A stretch of DNA of 55,583 nt from NCBI GenBank assembly GCA_012727555.1, contig JAAYGT010000154.1, positions 1-55,583 on the forward strand, written 5' to 3'. Positions within the stretch are counted from its first letter, which is position 1, and each line of letters starts with the position of its first letter. Of this stretch, positions 1 to 9,022 are shown piece by piece. The DNA comes from Alcaligenaceae bacterium (GTDB lineage: Bacteria; Pseudomonadota; Gammaproteobacteria; Burkholderiales; Burkholderiaceae_B). The translations under genes and the position numbers were made by a program. A model generated the notes under the pieces. It saw nothing but the letters and a program-made list of their open reading frames with translations, was not told the origin of the DNA and made no database searches.

Positions 1-165
1 AAACGCCTGAAAGGTGCTGACGTGACACGGGTGGGGGCACTGCGTAAGGTTGCCGATGCGCTGGATGCTGAAATTTTCCTGGCGCTGGCCGACGTTCAGG
101 AAACCTGGACAGCCGAAGAAGACTACAGCGCGTACAAAATGCGGCGTGGTTGGCCAACACACTGA
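1..165 (+). CDS. C-terminal end of a probable HTH (XRE-like) regulator, 5' cut by window
   Basis: The reading frame is open from base 1 and stops with TGA at 163-165, giving the last 54 residues of a protein. The stretch VGALRKVADALDAEIFLAL resembles the last helix and following strand of small XRE/HipB-type DNA-binding proteins, where a segment like 'tLxkiAeALg' closes the helix-turn-helix. This is a weak motif call because the recognition helix lies outside the window. The next gene starts inside its 3' end (16-base overlap), so the two are probably co-transcribed. Confidence 0.4.
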   Translation, partial: KRLKGADVTRVGALRKVADALDAEIFLALADVQETWTAEEDYSAYKMRRGWPTH

Positions 166-854
166 TCCCGCTGGCGCAGGCCCTGCAAAAAACCGGGCTT
201 GCCGATGCTTCCACGGTAGCTGCCAGCATACTGCTTGAGCACTGGAACGAACTGAAAGCAAACCTTGACCGTCAAACAGAGTCCCTCTTTCACCGGGTCG
301 AACAACAAACCTGGGACCCGTGGGCCCGGGCACTACGAGCTTTGCTGGAAACATCGCATCTTGTACAGTCTCCGCACGTGGAACAGGAAATGATTGCGGC
401 TCTCACATCGCCTGCCTGGCCGTTGCAGTTGGCACTCGACCTGCTGCATGCAGTCTCAACGGGCACCACGGAAAGCAGAAAATGTCTGTCGAGCGTGTAT
501 CGTCATTGTGTAAACATGCTGTCCAGCACGCTGGAACAGCCTGAACGCAAACCCGATGACTGGTCTATCGTTCCACCCAAAGGCTGCAACCCGACACTGG
601 CCCGTTTTTTACAAAGTGCCGACCAAAAGCGGCTTGAATGGCCGCTGGCAAAAGAGGGCCGGCAAACCATTCACCGATTCATCGATGCACATAAGCTGCC
701 CGTTACCCACGAAACGCGCCGCACAGGCCGGCCTTTCACTCTCGTTCTGGAAAAAACGAACGCACTCTTTGAACGTGCGAAAGAAGAACGATCACACTGG
801 GAAAACGAACTTGCCTGGCTGCACAAAACGGCACGCAACTTTAACCAGGGCTAA
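150..854 (+). CDS. Hypothetical protein, 234 aa, TTG start
   Basis: The frame opens at a TTG overlapping the previous gene by 16 bases; no ATG lies nearby in frame, so translation is probably coupled. The protein is soluble, with many Leu/Ala helices. Its last third (DWS..., GCNPTLARFL, ETRRTGRPFTLVLEKT) resembles, from memory, the C-terminal part of larger uncharacterised bacterial proteins often auto-annotated as 2OG-Fe(II) oxygenase. No HxD...H iron site is visible, so no enzymatic function is claimed. It may be a shortened family member or a fragment, which fits the gene debris directly downstream. Confidence 0.55.
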   Translation: MANTLIPLAQALQKTGLADASTVAASILLEHWNELKANLDRQTESLFHRVEQQTWDPWARALRALLETSHLVQSPHVEQEMIAALTSPAWPLQLALDLLHAVSTGTTESRKCLSSVYRHCVNMLSSTLEQPERKPDDWSIVPPKGCNPTLARFLQSADQKRLEWPLAKEGRQTIHRFIDAHKLPVTHETRRTGRPFTLVLEKTNALFERAKEERSHWENELAWLHKTARNFNQG

Positions 855-857
855 TCG

Positions 858-947
858 AGCCGATGTTGCCATAATGATCGAAACCCTGCAGGCTCCTGAG
901 CACGGCCAGCGCCCGGGTGATTGCACGGATACGACCATGCAGGGCGT
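858..947 (-). pseudogene. Fragment of an IclR-type regulator (HTH N-terminus only)
   Basis: Read on the minus strand from about 947 down to a stop at 843-841, the frame gives HGRIRAITRALAVLRSLQGF and then DHYGNIGSI. This matches the opening of the IclR helix-turn-helix domain, where 'RAltRALaVLraL' precedes the first helix pair. The frame stops after about 30 residues and the effector domain is absent. The fragment lies between the stop of the hypothetical gene and the start of a LysR fragment on the other strand. It looks like debris from a deletion or rearrangement. Confidence 0.5.
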
Positions 948-1466
948 TTGCGGCCGGCACTCAATGCCAACGAGATCGACATCGGTTTTTTGCGGCCTTC
1001 GCCGCAGTTCCGTTCTCCCGCCTCGATCGACACCACCCAGCTGTGGACTGATGAACTGGTGCTGGCGGTATCACGCGATCATCTGCTGGCACAAAACACG
1101 GCCCCTGTCGATTTGCGAACACTGGCCAATGCCGATTTCATTCTTTTTCCCCAGGCACTGGGATGCGGGCTGTTCGAACACATCACAACACTGACCGCCA
1201 GCGCGGGTTTTGCGCCACGCATCGTACAAGAGGTACGTGAAAACAGCACAACGCTGGCCCTGGTGGCCGCAGGTTTCGGGGTTTCAATTGTGCCCAGCAT
1301 TTATGCAGCCAGCACACCACCCGATGTTGTTTACCGACGCATTGACCACACGCTGACAGCGTCCCGCATACTGCTTGCAACGGCACATGGCCACAAAAAC
1401 GCATCGCTGAATTTGTTTCTGGCATTCGTTCATGCCCAGATCATGACAAACGCCACACCTGACTGA
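921..1466 (+). pseudogene. LysR-family regulator, substrate-binding domain only (5'-truncated)
   Basis: From about 954 the product matches the C-terminal co-inducer domain of LysR regulators: ANEIDIGFLRPS, then DELVLAVSRDHLLA, then LVAAGFGVSIVPSIYA near the end. A LysR protein is about 300 residues with an N-terminal winged helix. Here about 170 residues remain and the DNA-binding half is missing. The only upstream start is a TTG at 921, and the first dozen codons overlap the antisense IclR fragment and do not resemble LysR. It is therefore a truncated remnant, probably without regulatory function. Confidence 0.75.
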
Positions 1467-1488
1467 ACAGCATCGAAACACAAGCTGA

Positions 1489-1845
1489 TCAGGCTTCCTG
1501 CGTTGCCCTGATCATGCATTTGGACAGCTTGTCGAAGTGCTTGAGCGCGGCCGGCGTCAAGGACACCTGTTTGCGACGTGCATCTTCGGTGTCGGCCAGA
1601 GTCAGCCAACCCTTCTGGCGCATGGACTTCAAGCGACCATGAATGGTGGCCGGCGAACCCAGGGCATCGATGGCCATCATGTCGCGCACTGAAAGACGGC
1701 GTGCTTCTTGCGCGGCACGCGCCACCAGTGCAAGAATACGCTCTTCGAGTGGGTCGAGGGGAGGCAAGGCGGGCAGGCCCTTGATCGCTTCGGCTAATTG
1801 CAGAAAGCGTATGTAAATATCGGCGGGTCGGGTTTTTCGGCTCAT
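1489..1845 (-). CDS. MarR-like winged-helix transcriptional regulator, 118 aa
   Basis: This small protein has a winged-helix region (RDMMAIDALGSPATIHGRLK, then MRQKGWLTLADTEDARRKQV) that matches MarR-type regulators: recognition helix, then a wing with a charged D-RRK turn. The ATG at 1845 was preferred over a TTG 30 bases upstream because an AGGAA lies about 12 bases before it. It is divergent from the MASE1-like membrane protein gene, and the two start codons are about 70 bases apart. Such pairs often share a control region, so it may regulate that gene. No ligand can be inferred. Confidence 0.65.
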   Translation of the reverse strand: MSRKTRPADIYIRFLQLAEAIKGLPALPPLDPLEERILALVARAAQEARRLSVRDMMAIDALGSPATIHGRLKSMRQKGWLTLADTEDARRKQVSLTPAALKHFDKLSKCMIRATQEA

Positions 1846-1915
1846 GATCTGTGCGGTTTCCTGCGCATCAAACAACTATTTTCCGGCTCTTGAACTTGAA
1901 CCTGGTACACATTCA

Positions 1916-2464
1916 ATGATCACTTCCATGTATTTGCAGTTGGGCATGATCACACTGACTGTTGCGGTGTACCTGGCCATGGTTACAACCAACCAGTGGT
2001 TTCTTTCCGGCTTCGAACTTGTGCCTGGCGTGAACTGGATTTACCTGCCAGCCGGCGCCAAACTGGTTTTTACCCTGCTTTTTGGCGCCGCCGGAGCGGT
2101 GGGCGTGTTCATTGCTGCACTTATTGCTACCAGAATCTATTACTTTCCGAACGATTTTATCAGTTCTGTAGCCGATGCCACCGTTTGCGCTATCGGGCCT
2201 TACATAATTTACAGATTTGCTGCCTATCGCTTCAATTTCAGCAACGGTTGTCTGCAAAATCTGACACCTTCACGCTTGCTGGTCTGCTGTGTTGCCTTCG
2301 CCCTGGCCAACAGTCTATTGCAGCATACCTGGCTCATTCCACTGGGCCATACGACCAATCCACCCGGTACCCTGTTCGCCATGTTCACCGGCGATCTTCT
2401 TGGAGCGCTGGCTGTGCTTTACCTTGTGAAACTGCTGCTCGGTTGCGTTGGCACCCCCCGCTGA
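1916..2464 (+). CDS. MASE1-like integral membrane protein, 182 aa
   Basis: From the ATG at 1916 the protein is almost entirely hydrophobic, with about five membrane segments. Examples are residues 5-25, 42-62 (LPAGAKLVFTLLFGAAGAVG), 70-100 and the last 25 residues. The motif WIYLPAGAKLVFTLLFGAAG resembles the 'W.PaGialalLllfG' signature of MASE1-type sensor domains, but no signalling output domain follows. Similar stand-alone proteins occur in betaproteobacteria without assigned function. It ends 19 bases before the convergent tssE. The function is unknown; the divergent MarR-like gene is its likely regulatory partner. Confidence 0.6.
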   Translation: MITSMYLQLGMITLTVAVYLAMVTTNQWFLSGFELVPGVNWIYLPAGAKLVFTLLFGAAGAVGVFIAALIATRIYYFPNDFISSVADATVCAIGPYIIYRFAAYRFNFSNGCLQNLTPSRLLVCCVAFALANSLLQHTWLIPLGHTTNPPGTLFAMFTGDLLGALAVLYLVKLLLGCVGTPR

Positions 2465-2483
2465 ACAGGGGGCCAACCGGGTT

Positions 2484-2921
2484 TCAGCGGTCGTTACGGG
2501 CCTCGATAAACACTTGGCCAGTGGCATTGATTCTCAATGTCATGGCCAGCGGTTCCTTTTTGGCCTCGCCACGGCCGGATGCCACGTAACCGCTCAAGGC
2601 AAATCGCAGAGTGATCACATCGCGATTTTCTTTTTCAACTTCGATACGGGGATCCGTAAGACGCGGTTCGTAGCGAGAAACCTGACGAATCAGCGCTTCA
2701 GAAAGAAACTCGGTTGTACCGAGCGCAAAGGAGCCTGCAATGTTGCTCATATCCGGCATTCCATAACCGGGATCAATCGGAACGGAACCCGCACGCGTAT
2801 TCAGCAAGCGCCGCAAATGCTGCACCACCGACTCGCGTAACTGCCTGTCAGGAGGGGCTCCATCCGTCAAACCTGGATCTTCCAGGGCCGAAAGGCGCTC
2901 AAGCAAACGTATTTTGTGCAT
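2484..2921 (-). CDS. tssE: T6SS baseplate protein TssE (gp25-like)
   Basis: This 145-residue protein has the TssE/gp25 layout: an N-terminal LLERLSALED segment, a central ESVVQHLRRLLNTRAGS helix typical of baseplate gp25 proteins, then a YGMPDMSNI segment and a C-terminal beta region. TssE is a wedge component of the T6SS baseplate and works with TssF, TssG and TssK. It is the only core T6SS gene here on the minus strand, divergent from tssF across 198 bases. Divergent placement implies its own promoter. The length is normal for the family. Confidence 0.9.
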   Translation of the reverse strand: MHKIRLLERLSALEDPGLTDGAPPDRQLRESVVQHLRRLLNTRAGSVPIDPGYGMPDMSNIAGSFALGTTEFLSEALIRQVSRYEPRLTDPRIEVEKENRDVITLRFALSGYVASGRGEAKKEPLAMTLRINATGQVFIEARNDR

Positions 2922-2953
2922 GGCATACCGCCGGGAAATTAACCTGTGCTGGA

Positions 2954-2959
2954 ATTATA
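2954..2959 (-). promoter_or_regulatory. Candidate -10 element for tssE
   Basis: On the minus strand a perfect TATAAT lies about 32 bases upstream of the tssE start codon, within AT-rich sequence. A -35 at the usual distance is poor (TCATTT), so this is a position-based guess. Confidence 0.35.
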
Positions 2960-3043
2960 AAGCGAAAAAATGAAACAAATGAAATGACGCTGTGCGCGCT
3001 TACGGAACAGTTCATAGCATAGCAGCCTGATCCACCCGTTTTC

Positions 3044-3073
3044 TTGACACAGTACGCGTGCATCATGCAGTAT
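3044..3073 (+). promoter_or_regulatory. Candidate sigma-70 promoter for the tssFG-vgrG operon
   Basis: A perfect TTGACA at 3044-3049 is followed 18 bases later by CAGTAT, a weak -10, about 47 bases before the tssF ATG. The -35 is convincing and the -10 is not. No sigma-54 motif was seen in this divergent region. Confidence 0.35.
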
Positions 3074-3119
3074 TGGCCACCCTTTCCCCGCGTCTTGCGC
3101 TCCGGCTTCGCATCTCATC

Positions 3120-4850
3120 ATGGCTACCCGTTTCAACCGGTTCTACACCACCGAACTTGCGCGGCTGCGCGCGAACTCACTTGAGTTTGCACAAGCCAAT
3201 CCGGCCGTGGCTCCCATGCTGGGCACGGTATCCACCGACCCCGACATCGAACGCCTGCTTGAAGGTGTGGCCTTCCTGAACGGCCTCACACTGCAAAAGC
3301 TTGACGACGAATTCCCGGAAATTGTGCAGGAACTGGCCAGCATACTGGTCCCCCAGTTTCTGCGGCCGTTGCCATCGGCCTCCATGGTGGCGTTCGAGCC
3401 CAAAACACGCCTGCCCGACACGGCCGTCATACCAGCCGGTACGGAAATCGGTTCGACGCCGGTCAATGGCGTTTCATGCCGGTTCCACACAACGGCAAAC
3501 GTGTATGCCCATTCCGTAACACTGACCCGGCTCACAACGGAACAGTTGAATGACGGTACCCATGCATTAAGGCTGCATCTGCAAGGGGGCAGCGACGCCA
3601 ACGGGCTGGTCGTTCCCGAAAAACTGCGATTCTTTCTGGGCGAGGACCAGGCGGTGGCAGCCAACGTGTTCATGCTGCTGGCTACGCAGGTTAAGTCAGT
3701 CAACCTGATCGATCGCAGCGGGCAGCGTGTCAGCCTGTCGTCCAGGCTGGTATTTCCTGCCTTTGACGAACCCATGCTGCCTTACCCCGACAATGCTTTC
3801 CCCGCATTCGGCTGGCTGCAGGAACTGCTTTTTTTCCCCCAGAAATTCCTGTTTTTCGAGGTACAGGATATCCACAAGGGCAAGGGTGTGCTGCTCGACG
3901 AACAGTTCTCGCTGGAAATCGTTTTTTTCAAAACCAGCATTCCCCTTGATGACTTGTCCATCCGCAACTTCGTGCTCAATGTAGCGCCGGTGGTCAATCT
4001 GTTTCCATTCGAATCAGAGCCGATCAATCTGACCCATGAAATGGCAGAATACCTGGTGGTTCCAAGCGGAGCACATAAAGCGCACTACCAGATCTACTCC
4101 ATCAACGCAGTCAGCGGCTATGTACAAGGGCAGGCGGGCAGCAAGAACTACATCCCGTTTTCACTCCTGACCCAGTCAGGTGAGTCGCTACAGGCCAGTT
4201 ACCGCACATCAATACGCCCCTCAATGATCGGCGACACCGTTGACACTTACCTGTCGGTGGTTTATCCGCCCGGGTCAGTCCAGGAAAGTGAGACACTGTC
4301 ACTAAGCCTCACCTGCACCAACCGGCATCTTGCCGAAAACCTGAAACTGGGTGATATCTGCAAACCAACCAGCTCGTCCCCCGAACGCTTCACATTTCGT
4401 AACATAACCCCGGTCACGGTATCCATTGACCCACCCAGCGGTGAAAAACTGCTCTGGGATGTCATCAGCCACACCACGTTGAACCTGCTCTCGCTGTCCA
4501 ATATCGACAACTTGCGCGGCATGTTGCGTTTGTACAATGCCACATGCACCCAGACCCGCTCTGTGCGAACCGCAAACGAGCGTCAGATCGATGGCCTTTC
4601 ACACCTTTCCATCACCCGCGAAATGCGTCTTGTGCGTGGCAGCATGATGCAGGGCCAGCACATTGTGCTGACCTGCGAAGAAAAAAACTGGGCCAGCCCG
4701 GGCGTACTGTACCTGTGGGGCTGCGTACTTGACCGCTTCTTGTCGTGCTACGCGGCCGTCAATTCTTACACCCGCTTTGAAATCCACGATAAAAACACCG
4801 GAACCGAATTCAAATGGCCAATCCGAATGGGTCAGCAGTTGCTACTCTGA
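3120..4850 (+). CDS. tssF: T6SS baseplate protein TssF
   Basis: This 576-residue protein begins FNRFYTTELARLRANSLEFA, close to the TssF (VasA/ImpG) start, where 'yYerEL..Lr..a.eFa..P..A..L' is conserved. It continues with DPDIERLLEGVAFL and QKLDDEFPEIVQELASIL, which are family landmarks. TssF forms baseplate wedges with TssG, TssE and TssK. The length is usual (about 580-620). The 3' end overlaps tssG by 37 bases, indicating translational coupling. It is the first gene of the operon that continues into vgrG and the accessory block. Confidence 0.93.
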   Translation: MATRFNRFYTTELARLRANSLEFAQANPAVAPMLGTVSTDPDIERLLEGVAFLNGLTLQKLDDEFPEIVQELASILVPQFLRPLPSASMVAFEPKTRLPDTAVIPAGTEIGSTPVNGVSCRFHTTANVYAHSVTLTRLTTEQLNDGTHALRLHLQGGSDANGLVVPEKLRFFLGEDQAVAANVFMLLATQVKSVNLIDRSGQRVSLSSRLVFPAFDEPMLPYPDNAFPAFGWLQELLFFPQKFLFFEVQDIHKGKGVLLDEQFSLEIVFFKTSIPLDDLSIRNFVLNVAPVVNLFPFESEPINLTHEMAEYLVVPSGAHKAHYQIYSINAVSGYVQGQAGSKNYIPFSLLTQSGESLQASYRTSIRPSMIGDTVDTYLSVVYPPGSVQESETLSLSLTCTNRHLAENLKLGDICKPTSSSPERFTFRNITPVTVSIDPPSGEKLLWDVISHTTLNLLSLSNIDNLRGMLRLYNATCTQTRSVRTANERQIDGLSHLSITREMRLVRGSMMQGQHIVLTCEEKNWASPGVLYLWGCVLDRFLSCYAAVNSYTRFEIHDKNTGTEFKWPIRMGQQLLL

Positions 4851-5794
4851 AAACCCGCCTGCTGAATAACGGCGAACGGTTTTCGTTCTTTCAAGCCTAC
4901 AGGCTGCTGCGCCTGCTGGCACTTGAACAGGGTACCCAGGAACCCGAAATCAAGGTACGGCCCAGCCTGAGCCTGCATTTTCCCGGCACCGACCTGAGCG
5001 AAATTCGTCAGTCAGGCGCCGACCGTTATCGGCTGACGGCCAACTTCCTGGGCCTGTACGGCGTCACATCCCCCCTGCCAAACTTCTACACCGAAGACCT
5101 GCTCGATGAACAACACGATGGCCGGCACAGCAACCGTGACTTTCTCGACATCATCAGCCAGACAATTTACCCGTTGTTTTTCCGGGCCTGGCTGAAATCA
5201 CGGGCCCATCTGCGCATCAAGGAATTCGGTGACGAACGGCTGCTGGAAATTTTTCATACGTTCGTTGGCCTGAACCAACCCTTGCAGTATCTGTCACGCC
5301 CCGGTGTCAGTCATTTACTGCGGTTTGCGGGTCTGTTCAGCCAGTTCCCGCGCTCTGCCATGGGCCTTCGAACAATTATTGCGGCACTTTTTCCGGGCAC
5401 ACAGGTCGAACTCATTCAGCAAGACGAAATGTGGCAGCCGATCCCCACCGATCAACGCCTGCAGCTGGGTGTGCAGGCCACAACGTTGGGCGAGGATACG
5501 CATCTGGGCATTGTGGTGCGCAGTCGAAGCAGCAACCTCACGATCCGTATGCACGATATCACCGAAAACCTGCTGCTCGATCTGCTGCCAGGCGAAAAAG
5601 AGTTCAGTAAACTGAAGTTCGTTGTACGGTATTACCTGCTGGACCCACTGCACATACGGCTCGACCTTCGCTTGCGTGAGGGGGCAGCCCGCCCCGTGCA
5701 ACTGGGCGCACGCCAATGGACGGCATTGGGGCGCGACACCTGGCTGGTTCCACCCGACAATACCCATCGGGCTCACCTTCAGGTCACGCTGTAA
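4814..5794 (+). CDS. tssG: T6SS baseplate protein TssG
   Basis: This 326-residue protein has the TssG (VasB/ImpH) signature near its start: RFSFFQAYRLLRLLA, then RPSLSLHFPGTDLSEI and LTANFLGLYGVTSPLPNFY. The last matches the invariant 'vnFlGLyGpsspLP.yyte' block. TssG clamps two TssF copies in the baseplate wedge. The start lies inside tssF (37-base overlap), and 43 bases separate its stop from vgrG, so the three are probably one transcript. Length is normal. Confidence 0.93.
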   Translation: MANPNGSAVATLKTRLLNNGERFSFFQAYRLLRLLALEQGTQEPEIKVRPSLSLHFPGTDLSEIRQSGADRYRLTANFLGLYGVTSPLPNFYTEDLLDEQHDGRHSNRDFLDIISQTIYPLFFRAWLKSRAHLRIKEFGDERLLEIFHTFVGLNQPLQYLSRPGVSHLLRFAGLFSQFPRSAMGLRTIIAALFPGTQVELIQQDEMWQPIPTDQRLQLGVQATTLGEDTHLGIVVRSRSSNLTIRMHDITENLLLDLLPGEKEFSKLKFVVRYYLLDPLHIRLDLRLREGAARPVQLGARQWTALGRDTWLVPPDNTHRAHLQVTL

Positions 5795-5837
5795 TCGGTT
5801 AGGCAAACCTTTTTGAGTACAACAAAGGAAGCAAGAA

Positions 5838-7496
5838 ATGGCAACACACCTGGATTCCGAGCTGTTGTTCACGTTTGAACTGGGCAAGGGTAGCGATGCC
5901 CCCCGGTTCCGAGTCGTCAAGTTTGAAGGCACCGAAGCCATTTCCCAGTTATTCCGGTTCGACATCACCCTGGTTTCCGACCAGGCCGATATCGATCTTG
6001 ATGCGGCGATGCAGTCTCAGGCCACCCTGCGCATTTACACCCGCGACCACAGCCGCAGCACGCCGTACCACGGCATGTTGTCCAGCATTGAACAACTGGG
6101 CAAGGTCGATGACTACGTTTTCTATCATGCCACGCTGGTACCGCGCCTCTGGGTTCTGGGGCTGAACCGCGTCAATGATGTCTATCTGGACGAAAAAAAC
6201 ATTCCCGACCTCATCGCCGGCATTCTTGAACGCAACGATCTCAAAAGCCCGAATGTCAGCTTCATGCTGAAAAATCCGGGAACCTACCGTGAACGCAGCT
6301 TCACCTGCCAGTTCCAGGAAACCGATCTGGCTTTTGTGTCGCGCTGGATGGAACAGGAAGGGCTGTATTATTTTTTCCGGCACGAGGGCGAACAAGCCGG
6401 TAGCGATGTCATGGTCATCACCGACTACCGTGAAGCCCACCCGTCCCAAGCCCTGGAGCTGCGCTACACGCCGCCGGAAAACGTACAGACAGACCGTCAA
6501 GACACCTGTGTCACGTCATTCATCTGTCGTAAAACCCATGTGCCCGCCAAGGTGCTGGTGCAAGACTTCAACTTTCGCAAAGCCAGTCTGGGCGACAATC
6601 TGAAGGCAGAACAAACGGTTGCCGGGGGCGACCGTGGCGAAGTCATGTTCTACGGCGATAACCTGCGCCGGGAAGAAGACGCCCAGCGCATTGCCACCAT
6701 GCGGGCTGAAGAACTTGCCAGTCAGGCAACCGTTTTCAACGGCGAGGCCCCCGCCATCGGAGTGCGCGCGGGTTACTTCATGGCACTGAGCAGCCATTAT
6801 CGTACCGACTTCAACGACCGCTACCTGGTCACCCGGGTCAGGCATCAAGGGTCGCAAACCGGCGTGGTGCTGGCCGGACAAAACACCGCCTACAACGCCA
6901 ATGAACAAGGCTCCATCTACCAGTGCAGCTTTTCAGCCATCAAGGCCTCGCTGCAATACCGGGCGCCACGCAGCACGCCCAAACCCGTGATCGCCGGCTT
7001 TCTCAGTGCCATCATTGATTCCGAAGGCGATGGCCAACTGGCCGAACTGAATGAATACGGACAGTACAAGGTTCAGCTCATGTACGACTATTCCAGCAAG
7101 TCGGCCAACAAAGGGTCATCGTGGCTACGCATGGCCACACCCTACGCAGGCAAACACGAAGGCATGCACTTCCCCTTGCTCAAGGGCACGGAAGTACTCA
7201 TCGGATTCTCAGGGGGCGATCCCGATCAACCCATTATCCTGGGTGCTGTACCCAACTCTGAAAACCAGAGCATCATCCGCGATATCAATGCCGCCTGCAA
7301 TGCAGTACGCACTGTGTCGGGCAATGTCATGAACATGGTTGACCGTCCGGGTAAAGAAGGGGTCATGATGCACTCGCCGGTGGCAAGCAGTTATGTGTAT
7401 ATCGGCAGTTTCCCCATTGCTGGCGATGACGCCACGCCATCCGACAGCAAAAAAGAAAAAGGCAGCGACCCGGTGGCACTGATCAACAGCCTTTAA
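5838..7496 (+). CDS. vgrG: T6SS spike protein VgrG (TssI), short form without needle extension
   Basis: The 552-residue protein has the gp27-like base (about residues 1-370; LLFTFELGKG, ETDLAFVSRWMEQEGLYYFF) and the gp5 OB-fold (about 385-480; ELNEYGQYKVQLMYDY, then MHFPLLKGTEVLIGFSGGDP). VgrG is the trimeric tip of the Hcp tube and carries effectors and the PAAR cone. After RTVSGNVMNMVDRPGKEGV, where the needle beta-repeats normally begin, it runs only about 50 residues more, so the needle is very short and no effector domain is fused. AAGGAAGCAAGAA precedes the ATG. The next two-TM beta-repeat gene may supply the missing spike extension (inference). Confidence 0.93.
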   Translation: MATHLDSELLFTFELGKGSDAPRFRVVKFEGTEAISQLFRFDITLVSDQADIDLDAAMQSQATLRIYTRDHSRSTPYHGMLSSIEQLGKVDDYVFYHATLVPRLWVLGLNRVNDVYLDEKNIPDLIAGILERNDLKSPNVSFMLKNPGTYRERSFTCQFQETDLAFVSRWMEQEGLYYFFRHEGEQAGSDVMVITDYREAHPSQALELRYTPPENVQTDRQDTCVTSFICRKTHVPAKVLVQDFNFRKASLGDNLKAEQTVAGGDRGEVMFYGDNLRREEDAQRIATMRAEELASQATVFNGEAPAIGVRAGYFMALSSHYRTDFNDRYLVTRVRHQGSQTGVVLAGQNTAYNANEQGSIYQCSFSAIKASLQYRAPRSTPKPVIAGFLSAIIDSEGDGQLAELNEYGQYKVQLMYDYSSKSANKGSSWLRMATPYAGKHEGMHFPLLKGTEVLIGFSGGDPDQPIILGAVPNSENQSIIRDINAACNAVRTVSGNVMNMVDRPGKEGVMMHSPVASSYVYIGSFPIAGDDATPSDSKKEKGSDPVALINSL

Positions 7497-7580
7497 CAAA
7501 CTGTGCGTCCATCGTTGCGAATCCCTGATCAAAACCCTTAGTCCCGATACTTCACCCCCCCTTTTTTCAGGCAGATCACC

Positions 7581-8987
7581 ATGGCAAAAGTACGCAAAGG
7601 TCTAGCAGACGTCACAGATGGCGAAAAATGGGAATGGCTGGGCTCCGGCAAAACCAGTTTCACGGGCGAACGCAAACTGGACATGAGCTACGGCATCTCC
7701 ACCACCATTGAAGCAAGTCTCGCCTCGAAACTCTCGGTGGGCATCAGTACCAGCGTGGCCATGGAAGCGGCCGTCAAGGCTGAATTCGGTGCCGGGTTGT
7801 CTTACACCAAGGGGGAAGCACTTTCCTTGTCACAGTCAGGCGATTTCAGCTACCAGAACAGTTATGCAGGCACAGTGGGGGCCGATGACATCAACAAGGT
7901 ACGGCTGAAAGCGTACACCATCGCACTGGGTGTATTGCTGGGCCTGCAAACGGGCACCATGATCGGCTTGCTTGGCTATATCGCCCATGTGCAACGAACA
8001 ACCGATGAAGAAGTCGTGGAAGTCTATTCCCACGCCGGGTTTCCCATGTCGATGGCTGCAACCATCATGACCATCATCACCACGGTCAGTGCAGCACTCA
8101 TGGCGTTCATGACAAAAATAAAATCGTTTACTGAAAACAACAATCCCGCTGCCGCCCTCACCATGGACGCTGACCAGGGGCTCTTTCTGGGTATGAACCG
8201 TACCGGCAAAATTGCGGGTGTCACCATGAACCCGACCGCTGTCGATATTGGCATTGCCGATGCACAAGCCCTGCCGGCAGGCGCTGGTGTGGCGTATTCA
8301 AAACCCGCCGGTTCCCCGTCCGTGGTGGGTCTTGCCGGTGATCCCGGAACACCGGATAACGGGGGCACACGACTGCAACTGAATGCCAGCGGCGATATCC
8401 TGCTGAACGGTACCGGTGCATTCCAGGTCAATATGGTGAAAAAAGCCGGCGGGGGTGACACCAGCGCATCACTGCGCGCACAAAGCATTGACCTGCAGGT
8501 AACCGATGGCACAGGCAACAATGGCGGCTCATCCCTGGCCTTGCGCAACAACACCGCAACACTCGGTTTCGACGACAACAACAACCTGCAGGTGGCCAAC
8601 GACAACGCCACCTTGCTGGGCGGAACGTCCGCAACCAAGTCCCAGCTCACACTCACCAGCAGTAGCGGCATTCTTGCAACCGGCGGCAACCAGGTAAAAA
8701 CAAGTGCAGCGGCCATTGAACTGAAGTTTGGCGCCAGCACCGTCAAACTCGATGCTACGGGTTTCAGTATCGGCTCCAGCCTTCAGGTGCTGCAACCCGG
8801 TGCGCCGGCGCTCAGCTCAGCCGATCTGCAAAAAGCCGTTGCCAACGTAGCCAAAATAAAAACCCTGCGTACCCAGGAATACCAGACCCGCAAAGCACTG
8901 AACAAACTCAGTGACACACGCAAAAAAACTGACCAGAACCTGCAAAAACAGATCATCAGCCTGCGTTCACGCGTTGACAATCTTTAA
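7581..8987 (+). CDS. Two-TM beta-repeat protein, copy 1 of a VgrG-linked unknown family
   Basis: I do not recognise a named family for this 468-residue protein. Visible parts are: an N-terminal block (VTDGEKWEWLGSGKT, residues 11-25); a Gly/Ser/Ala-rich amphipathic stretch (40-100); two membrane segments (about 112-136 and 155-178); an ALTMDADQGLFLGMN motif (192-206); then a long run of short beta-strand repeats with Asn/Gly turns (about 260-405), resembling VgrG needle sequence; and a charged, coiled-coil-like C-terminus (about 418-468). A paralogue lies at 12342-13727. It follows vgrG by 84 bases and precedes a DUF2169-pentapeptide gene, so it is probably part of the secreted tip cargo or an effector. 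That role is inferred from context. Confidence 0.8.
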   Translation: MAKVRKGLADVTDGEKWEWLGSGKTSFTGERKLDMSYGISTTIEASLASKLSVGISTSVAMEAAVKAEFGAGLSYTKGEALSLSQSGDFSYQNSYAGTVGADDINKVRLKAYTIALGVLLGLQTGTMIGLLGYIAHVQRTTDEEVVEVYSHAGFPMSMAATIMTIITTVSAALMAFMTKIKSFTENNNPAAALTMDADQGLFLGMNRTGKIAGVTMNPTAVDIGIADAQALPAGAGVAYSKPAGSPSVVGLAGDPGTPDNGGTRLQLNASGDILLNGTGAFQVNMVKKAGGGDTSASLRAQSIDLQVTDGTGNNGGSSLALRNNTATLGFDDNNNLQVANDNATLLGGTSATKSQLTLTSSSGILATGGNQVKTSAAAIELKFGASTVKLDATGFSIGSSLQVLQPGAPALSSADLQKAVANVAKIKTLRTQEYQTRKALNKLSDTRKKTDQNLQKQIISLRSRVDNL

Positions 8988-9022
8988 ACATACCGTAATT
9001 CGTACACACTGAGCTACCTGCC

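Noticed and set aside
376-391. CACGTGGAACA as an extra parS site
   Set aside because: Only one half matches; the left half has no matching bases, and it is inside a gene far from the cluster.
7611-7655. GSGKT in the first two-TM protein as a Walker A nucleotide site
   Set aside because: The glycine required five residues before the second Gly is Glu, and no Walker B follows; the paralogue differs in the same way.
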